The notes beneath the pieces are model-generated. The model was not told the origin of the DNA, made no database searches, and worked only from the letters and a program-made list of their open reading frames with translations. Positions 1 to 9,717 of a stretch of 64,000 nt of DNA are shown here, in pieces. The DNA lies in contig NZ_CP072548.1 of the NCBI RefSeq assembly GCF_017798005.1, positions 868,001 to 932,000 of the forward strand, written 5' to 3'. The position numbers were made by a program, and so were the translations under genes. Each line of letters begins with the position of its first letter. Position 1 is the stretch's first letter. The stretch comes from Aggregatibacter sp. 2125159857 (GTDB taxonomy: Bacteria > Pseudomonadota > Gammaproteobacteria > Enterobacterales > Pasteurellaceae).

Positions 1-9
1 GATAAATTC

Positions 10-35
10 AACGCCCCTTTTTTGGGGCGTTTTTA
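10..35 (+). terminator. Rho-independent terminator of an upstream gene
   Basis: An 8-bp stem (AACGCCCC pairing with GGGGCGTT) closes a loop of six T and is followed by a T run. The gene it serves lies outside the window to the left. Confidence 0.85.
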
Positions 36-70
36 TATAATCTTCCCCTATAAATACTAAGGTTATTATC

Positions 71-400
71 ATGCTTGAAGTCAATAATAAACACATTGAA
101 ACCGATGCTTCGGGTTATTTGCTCAATATTGATGATTGGAATATCGAAGTCGCGCAAGCCATTGCGAAATTAGAGAATTTGGAATTAACTGACGCCCACT
201 GGGAAATCATTCATTTTGTGCGGGCGTTTTATCAGGAATACAAAACCTCACCGGCTATTCGTATGTTGGTAAAAGCCACAGCACAAAAACTGGGGGAAGA
301 CAAAGGCAATAGCCGTTATTTACAACGTTTGTTTCCTGACGGTCCGGCAAAACAAGCAACCAAATTAGCTGGGTTGCCAAAACCGGCAAAATGTTTATAA
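71..400 (+). CDS. tusE: Sulfurtransferase TusE (DsrC family sulfur carrier)
   Basis: Cytoplasmic sulfur-relay protein that, in the family, accepts a persulfide from TusBCD and passes it to MnmA for 2-thiolation of the tRNA wobble uridine. The 109-residue product has the usual family length. It ends in the conserved penultimate cysteine (Cys108, in PAKCL), which carries the sulfur. The ATG has an AAGG about 8 bases upstream. In E. coli tusE sits beside the acylphosphatase gene yccX; here that partner lies about 5 kb downstream, beyond afeABCD and bcr. The partners TusBCD and MnmA are not in the window. The call rests on full-length similarity and the terminal cysteine. Confidence 0.93.
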   Translation: MLEVNNKHIETDASGYLLNIDDWNIEVAQAIAKLENLELTDAHWEIIHFVRAFYQEYKTSPAIRMLVKATAQKLGEDKGNSRYLQRLFPDGPAKQATKLAGLPKPAKCL

Positions 401-416
401 GTCATTTACGAATCAT

Positions 417-449
417 TTGCATTTAAAAAATAAAAGAATATAATCATCC
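417..449 (+). promoter_or_regulatory. afeA promoter with overlapping weak Fur-like site
   Basis: TTGCAT (417-422) and a perfect TATAAT (439-444), 16 bases apart, form a good sigma-70 promoter. The 15 bases at 435-449 (AGAATATAATCATCC) match the 7-1-7 Fur consensus TGATAATNATTATCA at 9 of 14 positions, mainly in the right half, and overlap the -10. Fur control of afe/yfe-type operons is known; the site itself is an inference and is weak. Confidence 0.5.
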
Positions 450-500
450 CCGCAACTTATGTTGTTATTTTATAACTAAAACTTTTCTAAGGAGAAAAAC

Positions 501-1382
501 ATGCGTTTATTCGCGACATTAATCAGTGTGCTTGCATTGAGTTTAGGCAGCAGCTTAGCTTATGCAAAATTTAAAGTAGTGACCACCTTCACCATCATTC
601 AAGACATGGCGCAAAATATCGCCGGTGATGCGGCTACCGTGGAATCAATCACCAAACCTGGTGCTGAAATTCATGATTATGAGCCGACCCCAAAAGATAT
701 TGTGAAAGCCCAATCTGCCGATTTAGTCTTATGGAACGGTCTAAATCTTGAACGTTGGTTTGAAAAATTCTTCCAAAACGTGAAAGACAAACCAGCGGCT
801 GTTGTGACTGAGGGTATCGAGCCAATGTCTATTAATGAAGGTCCTTATACCGGCAACCCAAATCCGCACGCCTGGATGTCCCCTTCCAATGCATTGATTT
901 ATATTGAGAACATTAAAAATGCGTTGGTAAAATACGATCCACAAAATAAAGAAACATACGAAAAAAACGCCGCACTTTATGCACAAAAAATCAAAGAGTT
1001 GGATAAACCGCTTCGCGAAAAATTAGCACAAGTGCCGGAAGCTCAACGTTGGTTGGTCACCAGTGAAGGCGCTTTCAGCTATCTCACTCGTGACTATGGT
1101 TTTAAAGAAGCCTATTTATGGCCGATTAACGCAGAACAACAAGGTACGCCACAACAGGTTCGCAAAGTGATTGAAACCGTTAAAGCCAACAACATTCCGG
1201 TTGTTTTCAGTGAAAGCACTATTTCACCTAAACCGGCAAAACAAGTCGCGAAAGAAACCGGCGCAAAATACGGTGGCGTACTTTATGTGGATTCCCTTTC
1301 CAATAAAAAAGGTCCGGTACCAACCTATATTGATTTATTGAACACGACCGTTTCCACTATCGCAAAAGGATTTGAAAAATAA
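501..1382 (+). CDS. afeA: Metal ABC transporter substrate-binding protein AfeA
   Basis: Periplasmic solute-binding protein of the cluster A-I (Mn/Fe/Zn) family, first gene of a four-gene ABC operon matching the AfeABCD (YfeABCD-like) siderophore-independent iron system of Aggregatibacter. The 293 residues begin with a signal peptide (about residues 1-22, ending AYA). Candidate metal ligands are visible at expected places: the His of AEIHDYEP near residue 58, the His of NPHAWMSP near 123, the Glu of VFSEST and the Asp of YVDSLS. The start follows a strong AAGGAG. The stop overlaps the afeB start (TAATG). Iron or manganese is more likely than zinc from the family, but the sequence alone does not decide. 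Confidence 0.9.
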   Translation: MRLFATLISVLALSLGSSLAYAKFKVVTTFTIIQDMAQNIAGDAATVESITKPGAEIHDYEPTPKDIVKAQSADLVLWNGLNLERWFEKFFQNVKDKPAAVVTEGIEPMSINEGPYTGNPNPHAWMSPSNALIYIENIKNALVKYDPQNKETYEKNAALYAQKIKELDKPLREKLAQVPEAQRWLVTSEGAFSYLTRDYGFKEAYLWPINAEQQGTPQQVRKVIETVKANNIPVVFSESTISPKPAKQVAKETGAKYGGVLYVDSLSNKKGPVPTYIDLLNTTVSTIAKGFEK

Positions 1383-2272
1383 TGTCATCGAATATTGCCT
1401 CGATCTGTGTTGAAGATGTCACGGTTCGCTATAACAACGGCCACACCGCTATCCACGATGTCACCTTTCGTTTAGAAGGTGGCACCACCTGCGCCCTTGT
1501 GGGTGTAAATGGAAGCGGCAAATCAACCTTGTTTAAAAGCCTAATGGGATTGATTCATCCACAACGAGGCAATATTACGTTGTGTCATCTACCAATTAAA
1601 CAGGCATTAAAGCAAAACCTGGTGTCTTATGTGCCTCAATCGGAAGAAGTGGACTGGCAATTCCCAGTGTCTGTTTATGATGTGGTGCTCATGGGACGCT
1701 ACGGCTACATGAATTTCTTGCGCCGCCCAAGTGAAACCGATAAGCAAAAAGTACAAGAAGCCATGCAACGGGTGAACATTGAGCACCTTGCCCATCGTCA
1801 AATTGGCGAGCTTTCCGGTGGGCAGAAAAAGCGCGTATTTCTCGCTCGCGCGCTTGCTCAACAAAGTAAGATTATTTTATTAGACGAACCTTTCACCGGC
1901 GTGGACGTGCAAACCGAAAATGCCATCGTTGATTTACTGGGGCAATTACGCAACGAAGGGCATCTTATTTTGGTCTCTACGCATAACCTTGGTTCCGTAC
2001 CGGATTTTTGCGATCAGGTGGTGATGATTAATCGTACGGTCATCGCCGCCGGTTCAACAGAAACCACGTTCAATCAACATAACTTAGAATTGGTCTTTGG
2101 TGGCGTATTGCGCCACATTAAGTTACTGGGTTCAGATTTGCACGATGATGAAGATCCACGTGCAGTGACCGTACTTACTGATGATGAACGGGCTGCGGTG
2201 TTCTATGGTAAAACCAAAGTCGATCCACCGGCACCGATTGTAAAACACTGTAAATCAGAGGAAAAACCCTAA
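1382..2272 (+). CDS. afeB: Metal ABC transporter ATP-binding protein AfeB
   Basis: Cytoplasmic ATPase that powers the Afe metal importer. In the 296-residue product one sees Walker A (GVNGSGKST, about residues 41-49), the Q-loop region near VPQSEEVDW, the signature LSGGQKKR (about 142), Walker B (IILLDEPF) and the switch His in STHN. The start overlaps the afeA stop, and the stop overlaps the afeC start, so translation is probably coupled. The C-terminal 60 residues past the core ABC fold are charged, as in YfeB relatives. Confidence 0.92.
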   Translation: MSSNIASICVEDVTVRYNNGHTAIHDVTFRLEGGTTCALVGVNGSGKSTLFKSLMGLIHPQRGNITLCHLPIKQALKQNLVSYVPQSEEVDWQFPVSVYDVVLMGRYGYMNFLRRPSETDKQKVQEAMQRVNIEHLAHRQIGELSGGQKKRVFLARALAQQSKIILLDEPFTGVDVQTENAIVDLLGQLRNEGHLILVSTHNLGSVPDFCDQVVMINRTVIAAGSTETTFNQHNLELVFGGVLRHIKLLGSDLHDDEDPRAVTVLTDDERAAVFYGKTKVDPPAPIVKHCKSEEKP

Positions 2273-3129
2273 TGTTAGATCTATTACTGGAGCCTTTTTC
2301 CTATGATTATATGGTGAAAGCCATTTTGCTCAGTTCTGCCGTTGGTGGTGTCTGTGCTTTTTTGTCTGCTTATTTAATGCTGAAAGGTTGGTCACTCATT
2401 GGTGATGCCCTTTCCCATTCGGTTGTTCCTGGTGTCGCCATCGCTTATGCGCTTTCTCTGCCTTATGCATTAGGCGCTTTCTTTTCCGGTATCTTAGCTG
2501 CCGTGTCTATTTTATGGGTCAAATCCATTACCAAACTGCGGGAAGATGCAGTTATCGGTTTCATTTTTACCACCTTTTTTGCGCTCGGCTTGTTGATCAT
2601 TTCCCTTAATCCTACCTCCGTCAATGTGCAAGATATTGTGTTAGGTAACATCCTAGGTATTGCAGACGAAGATATTCTTCAAGTGGCAATCATCATCGGC
2701 ATTAGTCTGATTTTATTGCTTATTTTTTGGAAAGATCTGTTATTAATTTTCTTTGATGAAGTCCATGCGACCTCGGTAGGGCTCAGCCCAATTTATTACA
2801 AAGTGCTGTTTTTTACGTTACTCAGCGCTTGTGTCGTCGCCGCATTACAAACCGTCGGTGCGATTTTAGTTATCGCCATGGTGATCACACCGGGTGCCAC
2901 CGCTTATTTGCTTACTGATCGCTTTAAAACCCTTGCCATGATTGCCGTTATCCTAGGCATTCTTTCCAGCGCGATTGGCGTTTATATCAGCTATTTCTTG
3001 GATGGCGCAACAGGCGGCGTTATTGTTTGTATTCAGACCGCACTTTTCCTGCTGGCTTTTATTTTTTCGCCAAAATACGGCTTAATCCGCCAGCGTAAAC
3101 CAATCACGAAAGAAGAGGTGCAACAATGA
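2272..3129 (+). CDS. afeC: Metal ABC transporter permease AfeC
   Basis: Inner-membrane channel subunit of the Afe importer, ABC-3 permease family, 285 residues with about 8-9 hydrophobic segments. The family block LKGWSLIGDALSHSVVPGVA is visible at about residues 37-56. It is paired with a second, related permease (AfeD), so the complex is probably AfeA plus a C/D heterodimer plus an AfeB dimer. The stop overlaps the afeD start by the ATGA arrangement. Confidence 0.9.
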   Translation: MLDLLLEPFSYDYMVKAILLSSAVGGVCAFLSAYLMLKGWSLIGDALSHSVVPGVAIAYALSLPYALGAFFSGILAAVSILWVKSITKLREDAVIGFIFTTFFALGLLIISLNPTSVNVQDIVLGNILGIADEDILQVAIIIGISLILLLIFWKDLLLIFFDEVHATSVGLSPIYYKVLFFTLLSACVVAALQTVGAILVIAMVITPGATAYLLTDRFKTLAMIAVILGILSSAIGVYISYFLDGATGGVIVCIQTALFLLAFIFSPKYGLIRQRKPITKEEVQQ

Positions 3130-3974
3130 ATGCTATTTATCAATGGTTCACCGAGCCTTTCGCCTATCCATTTATGCAAAACGCATTAATCACGGCGTTA
3201 TTAGTCTCCATTATTTGCGCCATGCTATCTTGCTATTTAGTGTTGAAAGGCTGGTCGTTGATGGGAGATGCAATATCTCATGCTGTTCTGCCGGGCATTG
3301 TGGTGGCTTTCTGGTTGAGTTTGCCTTTAACCATCGGTGCCTTTGTCGCAGGATTGCTCTGTTCTGTCTGTGTGGGATATTTAAAAGAAAATAGCCGCAT
3401 CAAAGAAGATACCGCCATGGGGATTGTCTTTTCAGGAATGTTTGCGCTTGGGATTGTCCTGTTTAGCAAAATTGAAACGGATCAACATTTAACCCATATT
3501 TTATTTGGGAACTTGCTTGGTGTGAGCAATGCGGAAATGCTACAAACGCTTGTCATAAGTGCGGTCGTTTTTTTCGTCATTTTTTTGCGCCGGAAAGATT
3601 TTCTACTTTATTGTTTTGATGCTACGCAAGCCAAAATTGTGGGATTATCGCCTCGACTTTTGCATTACAGCTTGCTGATTCTCCTTGCCTTAACGATTGT
3701 CAGCGCCATGCAAGTGGTGGGCGTGATCTTAGTTGTTGCGATGCTTATTTCCCCGGGCATTACGGCATTTATTTTAAGCAAGCGCTTTGATCATATGATT
3801 GCCATTGCCTTGGTAACCTCGATCAGTACCAGTCTCTTTGGCACAATTATCAGCTATCATATTGACGGTGCTACAGGACCTTGCATTATTTTGTTACAAG
3901 CAGCGGTATTTTTAACCGCACTTATTTATAGCAAAATCAAACTGCGTTTCAGTGCCATGTCTGACATTCAATAA
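3126..3974 (+). CDS. afeD: Metal ABC transporter permease AfeD
   Basis: Second ABC-3 family permease, 282 residues, with the same LKGWSLMGDAISHAVLPGI block and a membrane pattern parallel to AfeC. Last gene of the operon. A DNA uptake sequence (AAAGTGCGGT, 3981-3990) lies just past the stop, and no clear terminator hairpin is visible before the convergent bcr gene. Confidence 0.9.
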   Translation: MNAIYQWFTEPFAYPFMQNALITALLVSIICAMLSCYLVLKGWSLMGDAISHAVLPGIVVAFWLSLPLTIGAFVAGLLCSVCVGYLKENSRIKEDTAMGIVFSGMFALGIVLFSKIETDQHLTHILFGNLLGVSNAEMLQTLVISAVVFFVIFLRRKDFLLYCFDATQAKIVGLSPRLLHYSLLILLALTIVSAMQVVGVILVVAMLISPGITAFILSKRFDHMIAIALVTSISTSLFGTIISYHIDGATGPCIILLQAAVFLTALIYSKIKLRFSAMSDIQ

Positions 3975-4043
3975 ACCATTAAAGTGCGGTCATAAAAAAC
4001 GTTTTTTAGACGTGGGATTGATGCATCACGCATGGCAAGCCAA

Positions 4044-5216
4044 TTATTGCGTATCCACAATTTGATTTTTAATCATCAGATAAATTCCCACGGCGAGCAA
4101 ACCACAAATGAAAATCACCACTGCCGTTGAATAAAAAATATTCCCCATTCCGACTAGCGGCGATACCACACCGCCTAAGAAAAATGGGGAAAAACCAAGT
4201 AATGCGGACGCACTGCCGGCATACTGACGTTCACTTTCCATGGCTAACGAAGAAATTGCCGGGAACGTTAATCCCATCATGAGCAACATTGAGAAGAAAC
4301 CGATTTCGACGAAGAACCAGTAAGGTTGAATCAGTAATAGAATAATGGTGTAAAGCGCGGCAACAAAAAAGCCAAGTACGCCAAGAGAAAGTGCGGTGCG
4401 ATTTGGCAATTTTCCACCGATATTTGAACCAATCACCAGTGCTGCCCCGTTGGCACCAAAACATAAACTGAAAGCAAAAGCGCTTAATCCATAAAAACTT
4501 TGCAGAATAAAAGGTGACGCAGCGATATAAGCAAACATGGCACCAAGTAAAAAGCTTTCAATGCCCACGTAGCTCATAAATAAGCGATTTTTGACAATGA
4601 TGCCAAAGGTGGAAAAAGTTGAAAGGATAGAACCTGATAAACGATTTTCCGGCATTAAACTTTCTTTTAAACGGAAGCAAAATACCAGCACCACCAGACC
4701 AATTAGCGCTAAGAAAACAAACACGCCTTTCCAGCTGACATACTCGAGTAATAAACTGCCTAAAATAGGGGAAATAATGGGCGCTATGCCATTGATTGTC
4801 ATTAATAGACCAAAGAAGCGTGTCATTTCACGACCACGATATAAATCTGTCGCCACCGCACGAGAAATCACCACACTTCCGGCAGAGGAAAGCCCTTGCA
4901 CGACACGCAATACAATCATGGTTTCAACATTTGGCGAAAAGATGATGCATACCGTGCTGATAATATAAATTACTAACGATAGAATCAGCGGCTTTTTACG
5001 ACCAAATTTGTCACTCATCGGCCCAAGCAGGAGTTGTCCTACGGCTAACCCAATCATTGCTGTGGTGAGCGTCAGTTGCGTCATCGAAGGCGTCGTCGCA
5101 AAAAATTGCGCTAATTGTGGCAAAGACGGCAAATAAAGATCCACGACAAAAGGTCCAAAGGCGGAAAGTACGCCAAGCAGAATGACTAAAAAAAGGTTTG
5201 AATTTGTGTTTCTCAT
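4044..5216 (-). CDS. bcr: Bcr/CflA family multidrug MFS transporter
   Basis: Proton-driven drug exporter of the major facilitator superfamily, DHA1 (Bcr/CflA) branch, in the inner membrane. The 390 residues contain about 12 hydrophobic segments. Motif A is clear as GPMSDKFGRKKPL (about residues 65-77), and the antiporter motif C region is the glycine/proline-rich stretch GIAPIISPILGS near 140. The family includes bicyclomycin and chloramphenicol exporters; the substrate cannot be read from sequence. It is transcribed towards afeD and away from yccX. The 241 bases beyond its start hold no gene that I can support. Confidence 0.88.
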   Translation of the reverse strand: MRNTNSNLFLVILLGVLSAFGPFVVDLYLPSLPQLAQFFATTPSMTQLTLTTAMIGLAVGQLLLGPMSDKFGRKKPLILSLVIYIISTVCIIFSPNVETMIVLRVVQGLSSAGSVVISRAVATDLYRGREMTRFFGLLMTINGIAPIISPILGSLLLEYVSWKGVFVFLALIGLVVLVFCFRLKESLMPENRLSGSILSTFSTFGIIVKNRLFMSYVGIESFLLGAMFAYIAASPFILQSFYGLSAFAFSLCFGANGAALVIGSNIGGKLPNRTALSLGVLGFFVAALYTIILLLIQPYWFFVEIGFFSMLLMMGLTFPAISSLAMESERQYAGSASALLGFSPFFLGGVVSPLVGMGNIFYSTAVVIFICGLLAVGIYLMIKNQIVDTQ

Positions 5217-5457
5217 CTTTTTCCTCGCTAAAAATAAAGGCGTGATTATACGTAGATAGAACCGCCTTGCAATGGTTTCATTATGTCGTGCATGATTTTA
5301 GGCGTGGTGTTGGGGAATGAGATAAGGCGATTTCATATCCTTTGCGAGTGCGGTAAAACCGCATCAACGCGTTTTCTTATCGAGAACCGCAAAAAAACAA
5401 AAGCGCCATGTTCTTGTCATCTCCGTGAGAGGTTGCCGTTTTACGCTATTGTATTAA

Positions 5458-5739
5458 TCAAATCGTGTCGTGTTGAACTTGAAAGGTTGTCCATGTGTTG
5501 TCACCAAGATAATCTTCGACAAGCACTTGATTTACACTAGCCGTACGAGGACCATGTTGTAACCAAGCATCTAATGCGTCAATTTGACTTTCTGAACCGG
5601 CGGCGATAACTTCCACAGAACCGTCGGCAAGATTACGCACAAATCCCGTTACGCCGATTTTCAGCGCATATTGCCAAGTAAAATAACGGAATCCAACGCC
5701 TTGTACATGACCGTAAATACGAAAGCGTTTTTTGATCAT
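5458..5739 (-). CDS. yccX: Acylphosphatase
   Basis: Small cytoplasmic enzyme that hydrolyses carboxyl-phosphate bonds, for example in 1,3-bisphosphoglycerate. The 93-residue product has the signature GHVQGVGFRYF (catalytic Arg near residue 19) and GFVRNLADGSVEV (catalytic Asn near 37). I start at the ATG at 5739, because AAGGAG lies 7 bases upstream and the family begins there; an in-frame start 42 bases upstream would add an unrelated tail. In E. coli this gene neighbours tusE and lies near the mgsA group, as here. Confidence 0.9.
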   Translation of the reverse strand: MIKKRFRIYGHVQGVGFRYFTWQYALKIGVTGFVRNLADGSVEVIAAGSESQIDALDAWLQHGPRTASVNQVLVEDYLGDNTWTTFQVQHDTI

Positions 5740-5898
5740 CAGCCTTCTCCTTAAAATGTGCGAAAAAATACAAAAACTCACGCCTAATGCGTATTTTTTA
5801 TTTTCATTTTTCGCTAATTTGGCATAGCATACAAACTACGCTTTATTTTATAGAGTGTCATCTAATTTTAATGAATGCCCTTCAAAACAGGAGTAAAT

Positions 5899-6564
5899 AT
5901 GAAATTTCGTTTCGCTGCATTAGCTGCAACATTTTTAGCCAGTACGGCGAGCTTTGCCGGCGTAGTTACCGGTTCATCGAATATTGATTTTTTAGCCATT
6001 GATGGTCAAAAACCGGCTAAATCCATGTTAAAAGAGAATCATGCATTTAACGTGAATGATACACAAAAACACCAAGTGGTCGTGCGAGTATCCGAAATTA
6101 TTCAAAGCGGCTCTGACCGTGTTTTGTTTGAGTCTGATCCGATCGTTGTGGCATTTCAGGGAACTCCTGATGATATCCTTATTTCTGCACCTCGTTTACA
6201 AAATGAACGTGATGTAAATGCATTTAAACAGGCACCGATCATCAGTGTAAAAACGCCATCCGGAAGAGACATTGCGAACCAGCAAGAATATTTAAAACAA
6301 GAAGGTTTCTTCCCTTCAGTGAGCTTAATCAAAGACTTAAGTGAATATAACGCCTCTGGCGCGCCTGCTGCGGTGGCGGCATTTGCCGGTACAGCACCAG
6401 CCGCAGTGGCTGTTGGTGGCACTGCTGCAGCCGGTAAAGTCAACAAAGGCAAGGTGACATTACAAGGTGAAAATGTGGCAGAACAAATGTTGCAATATTG
6501 GTATCAACAAGCCGATAAAGAAACCCAAGCACGTTTTATTGATTGGGCGAAAAAACAAAAATAA
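5899..6564 (+). CDS. yccT: YccT family (DUF2057, UPF0319) secreted protein
   Basis: Exported protein of the YccT/DUF2057 family, 221 residues, with a signal peptide (MKFRFAALAATFLASTASFA, then mature GVVTGSSNIDFLAIDG). The E. coli homologue has been linked to curli assembly control, but no curli genes are visible here, so the role is open. The start at 5899 is chosen for its AGGAG (5889-5893) and signal peptide; an earlier in-frame ATG at 5875 lacks both. An Ala/Gly-rich linker (about residues 155-178) precedes a basic, conserved C-terminus. A terminator follows, then mgsA. Confidence 0.85.
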   Translation: MKFRFAALAATFLASTASFAGVVTGSSNIDFLAIDGQKPAKSMLKENHAFNVNDTQKHQVVVRVSEIIQSGSDRVLFESDPIVVAFQGTPDDILISAPRLQNERDVNAFKQAPIISVKTPSGRDIANQQEYLKQEGFFPSVSLIKDLSEYNASGAPAAVAAFAGTAPAAVAVGGTAAAGKVNKGKVTLQGENVAEQMLQYWYQQADKETQARFIDWAKKQK

Positions 6565-6595
6565 TCGGTGATTTCTTCTCATTCATTGATGTCCG

Positions 6596-6625
6596 AAAAG
6601 TGAGCTTGTTCGCTCACTTTTTATT
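6596..6625 (+). terminator. Terminator after yccT
   Basis: A 10-bp stem (AAAAGTGAGC with GCTCACTTTT) and a loop of six bases, followed by a T-rich tract. It lies directly before the mgsA ribosome-binding site, so mgsA probably has its own promoter or relies on read-through. Confidence 0.8.
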
Positions 6626-6637
6626 TTAGGAGCACTT

Positions 6638-7096
6638 ATGCAAACGACTTATCGCACATTGTCGGCGAATAAACACATTGCCCTAGTGGCGCATGACCAC
6701 TGTAAAGCGGATTTGATAAACTGGTGTAAAATGCACCGCACTTTATTAGCGCATCATACCCTGTATGGTACAGGCACCACAGGGAGTCTCATTCATCGTG
6801 AAACCGGTTTAATTGTGAATAGCTTACTCAGTGGCCCAATGGGTGGCGATCAACAACTCGGCGGCTTAATCGCTGAAAATAAAATTGATTTAATGATTTT
6901 CTTTTGGGATCCGATGAATGCTGTGCCGCATGATCCGGATGTTAAAGCGTTAATGCGCATTGCCACCGTTTGGAATATTCCGGTTGCTATGAATATGGCA
7001 AGTGCCGATTTTCTGATTTCTTCGCCATTTTTTAATGATACCTGCGATATTCGTATTCCGGACTATCAAGGTTATTTAAACGAACGCTTAAAATAG
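6638..7096 (+). CDS. mgsA: Methylglyoxal synthase
   Basis: Converts dihydroxyacetone phosphate to methylglyoxal and phosphate, an overflow bypass of lower glycolysis when phosphate is short. The 152-residue product shows the phosphate-binding GTGTTGSL (about residues 46-53), the block [19 protein letters not shown] (about 67-85, containing the catalytic Asp region) and [18 protein letters not shown]. The start has AGGAGCACTT before the ATG. Gene order yccT-mgsA-yccF-yccS matches E. coli except that helD, which there lies between mgsA and yccF, is absent. Confidence 0.95.
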   Translation: MQTTYRTLSANKHIALVAHDHCKADLINWCKMHRTLLAHHTLYGTGTTGSLIHRETGLIVNSLLSGPMGGDQQLGGLIAENKIDLMIFFWDPMNAVPHDPDVKALMRIATVWNIPVAMNMASADFLISSPFFNDTCDIRIPDYQGYLNERLK

Positions 7097-7104
7097 ACAT
7101 TGCT

Positions 7105-7560
7105 ATGAATTGGAGCCTGATTCTCAATATTCTCAATTTTGTCCTTGGCGGGTTTGCAACCACGTTAGGGTGGTTATTTGCCACCCTCATGAGCGCCGTC
7201 TTGATCGTTACATTGCCTTATACGCGTAGCTGTTGGGAAATTTGTAAAATGTCATTGGTTCCCTTCGGCAACGATTTAATTCATGTGAAGTATTTGGAAC
7301 CCAAAAGTGCGGTGGGAAATTCCCTCGGATCGTTGCTCAATGTTGTCTGGTTCATTCTTTTCGGTTGGTGGCTGTTTCTTGCCCATGTTTTTTGTGGCAT
7401 TTCTCAATGTCTAACTATCATCGGTATCCCAACCGGCTTGGCAAATTTTCATATCGCCAGAATTGCGTTATTTCCAGTGGGGCAACGGGTTGTTCCTAAA
7501 GCGATGGTGGATTTGATTCGTCAACAACACGCAACGCAATATGATCGTTTTTATAAGTAG
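7105..7560 (+). CDS. yccF: YccF family inner-membrane protein (DUF307)
   Basis: Small membrane protein of unknown function, 151 residues, with 3-4 hydrophobic segments. The internal duplication typical of DUF307 is visible: TLPYTRSCWEICKMSLVPFG (about residues 37-56) and IPTGLANFHIARIALFPVG (about 112-130) are two copies of the same motif. It starts 8 bases after mgsA and ends 15 bases before yccS, so the three are probably one transcript. No strong Shine-Dalgarno precedes the ATG, which suggests coupling to mgsA translation. Confidence 0.85.
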   Translation: MNWSLILNILNFVLGGFATTLGWLFATLMSAVLIVTLPYTRSCWEICKMSLVPFGNDLIHVKYLEPKSAVGNSLGSLLNVVWFILFGWWLFLAHVFCGISQCLTIIGIPTGLANFHIARIALFPVGQRVVPKAMVDLIRQQHATQYDRFYK

Positions 7561-7575
7561 TCTTAAGGATTTCGC

Positions 7576-9717
7576 ATGAATCACTGGTTTAATGCAAAAG
7601 TTATCGCCTCCATTCCGATTTTTATCGCCGTCAATTTGGCGGTGATTGCCATTTGGTATTTTGATATTTCCGAACAAAGTATGCCCTTGGTATTAGGCAT
7701 CATTGCCGGCGGTTTGGTAGATTTAGATAACCGATTAACCGGTCGAATCAAAAATGTACTTTATACGCTGCTCGCATTTTCAGTTTCTACCATCAGTGTG
7801 CAACTAAGCATCAACCATAATTTCCAATTTATGGTGTTGATGACGGCGATGACCTTTGTTTTCACCATGATTGGGGCAATCGGGCAACGTTATAGCACCA
7901 TCGCGTTCGGTACGTTGGTTGTGGCGCTATACACCACACTGACGTATTTGCCGGAAACCGTGTGGTATATGAATCCATTGATGATTTTGTGCGGAACATT
8001 GCTTTATAGCGTAACCACTCTTTGTGTGCATTTATTTTTTCCTAACCGTCCCGTACAGGAAAGCGTTGCAAAATCGTTTATTGCGCTAGCCAATTACCTT
8101 GATGCGAAAGCCACTTTTTTTGATCCTGACGATATTGAGCAAATTGAAAATAAGCATATCGCCATGGCAATGAAAAATAGTGAACTGATAAGTGCATTTA
8201 ATGAGACGAGAACGGCGCTGTTTTATCGTATTCGAGGACAACACCGCCACAGCCGTACGACCAAAATGATTCGCTACTATTTTTCTGCGCAAGATATTCA
8301 TGAGCGCATCAGCTCTAATCATTTTGACTACCAAACCCTTGCGGAACACCTGAAAAATACCGATTTAATTTTTCGTATTCAACGCTTACTGGAACTCCAA
8401 GCCCAAGCTTGCCGTGATATTGCGCTAAGTTTGCAACAAAATAAAACCTACCGTTATGACTTGCGTTTAGAAAAAGCCATTAACGGATTAAATCAATCGT
8501 TCGAGCTTTATAGTAATAGCCATATTGAAGAAACCGAAAATCTTATCAATCTCCAAACATTACTGGATAATTTAAAAAGCGTTGACTATCAATTACGTCA
8601 TATTGATCAAGAAGTGAACGAGTTGGAACAAACCGATACGGCTCAAATTTATACGGAGCAAATTACCGGCTTTAAAAATATCCTGCTTGCCCTGCGTAGC
8701 CACTTTAATTTCAATTCGCAACTGTTTCGTCATGCGGTACGTTTGTCGATTGTGGTGTTTATTTGCTGTACTATCGGCGAATTTTTGCCCTTAGATCGGG
8801 CGTATTGGGTGTTATTAACCGCTGTTTTTGTCTGCCAGCCTAACTACACGGCGACTAAACTGCGACTAAAACAGCGAATTGTCGGTACTATTCTTGGCGT
8901 CATTCTGGCATCGCTTCTGCCTTATGCGAATCCAACACTGGAGTTACAATTAGGTTTAATCGTGCTGACTAGCACGCTATTTTTCTTTTTCCGTACCAAT
9001 AATTACAGCTTTTCCACTTTCTTTATTACCTTACAGGTGATTTTCAGCTTTGATGTGATGGGCTTTAATGTGGAACAAGCGCTTTATTCTCGCGTCATTG
9101 ACACCCTGATCGGGGCGACCATTTCTTGGTTTGCCGTATCTTACTTATGGCCGGATTGGAAGTATTTACAGTTGGATAAAGTTAGCCGTCAGGCAATTAA
9201 AAGTGATGCGAAATATTTGTTGTATATCATCAGTCAATTACAGTTTGGCAAAGGCGATAACTTGAAATACCGCATTGCCCGCCGCTATGCCCATGAATAT
9301 GCTTCGGCATTAAGCGCCACCATTTCCAACATGAACCATGAGCCGAAAAAATATCAGGCGTATTTGCAGGCAGGATTTGAGCTTTTAAAAATTAACTATT
9401 CTCTGCTGAGTTACATTTCTACGCTAGGAGCTTACCGCAGTAAAATGAAACAAATGCAACAAAGCACTTTTTTCTTGGCGGAATTTTATCCGGCAGCGAA
9501 GAAAATTATTTACATTTTAGAGCATATTGAACAGCTTACACCGATGGTTTTCGAGAAATTACAAAATAACATTGAAGTGAGTTTGAAACAGGCACAAAGC
9601 CATTTAGAAAAAAATCATAAAGCGGCACAGCTGCAAGGACACATTCCAATGCAGCAACTTAGCATGATCAACCAAATTTTACCGCCGCTTTACCATGCCG
9701 TTCATAAATGTTGTTAA
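7576..9717 (+). CDS. yccS: YccS family (FUSC) transporter-like membrane protein
   Basis: Inner-membrane protein of the YccS/YhfK (FUSC) family, related to aromatic-acid exporters such as AaeB; substrate unknown. The 713 residues form two halves, each with a hydrophobic bundle (about residues 10-150 and 385-530) followed by a long soluble helical region. This is the usual FUSC layout, and the length is close to the E. coli protein (about 717). Its last 4 bases overlap the convergent smrB. The partner yccF is adjacent, as in E. coli. Confidence 0.85.
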   Translation: MNHWFNAKVIASIPIFIAVNLAVIAIWYFDISEQSMPLVLGIIAGGLVDLDNRLTGRIKNVLYTLLAFSVSTISVQLSINHNFQFMVLMTAMTFVFTMIGAIGQRYSTIAFGTLVVALYTTLTYLPETVWYMNPLMILCGTLLYSVTTLCVHLFFPNRPVQESVAKSFIALANYLDAKATFFDPDDIEQIENKHIAMAMKNSELISAFNETRTALFYRIRGQHRHSRTTKMIRYYFSAQDIHERISSNHFDYQTLAEHLKNTDLIFRIQRLLELQAQACRDIALSLQQNKTYRYDLRLEKAINGLNQSFELYSNSHIEETENLINLQTLLDNLKSVDYQLRHIDQEVNELEQTDTAQIYTEQITGFKNILLALRSHFNFNSQLFRHAVRLSIVVFICCTIGEFLPLDRAYWVLLTAVFVCQPNYTATKLRLKQRIVGTILGVILASLLPYANPTLELQLGLIVLTSTLFFFFRTNNYSFSTFFITLQVIFSFDVMGFNVEQALYSRVIDTLIGATISWFAVSYLWPDWKYLQLDKVSRQAIKSDAKYLLYIISQLQFGKGDNLKYRIARRYAHEYASALSATISNMNHEPKKYQAYLQAGFELLKINYSLLSYISTLGAYRSKMKQMQQSTFFLAEFYPAAKKIIYILEHIEQLTPMVFEKLQNNIEVSLKQAQSHLEKNHKAAQLQGHIPMQQLSMINQILPPLYHAVHKCC

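Noticed and set aside
5283..5540. Plus-strand open frame of 85 codons between bcr and yccX
   Set aside because: Its 3' third is antisense to yccX, there is no ribosome-binding site, and composition is not protein-like. Nothing else is supported in 5217-5457.
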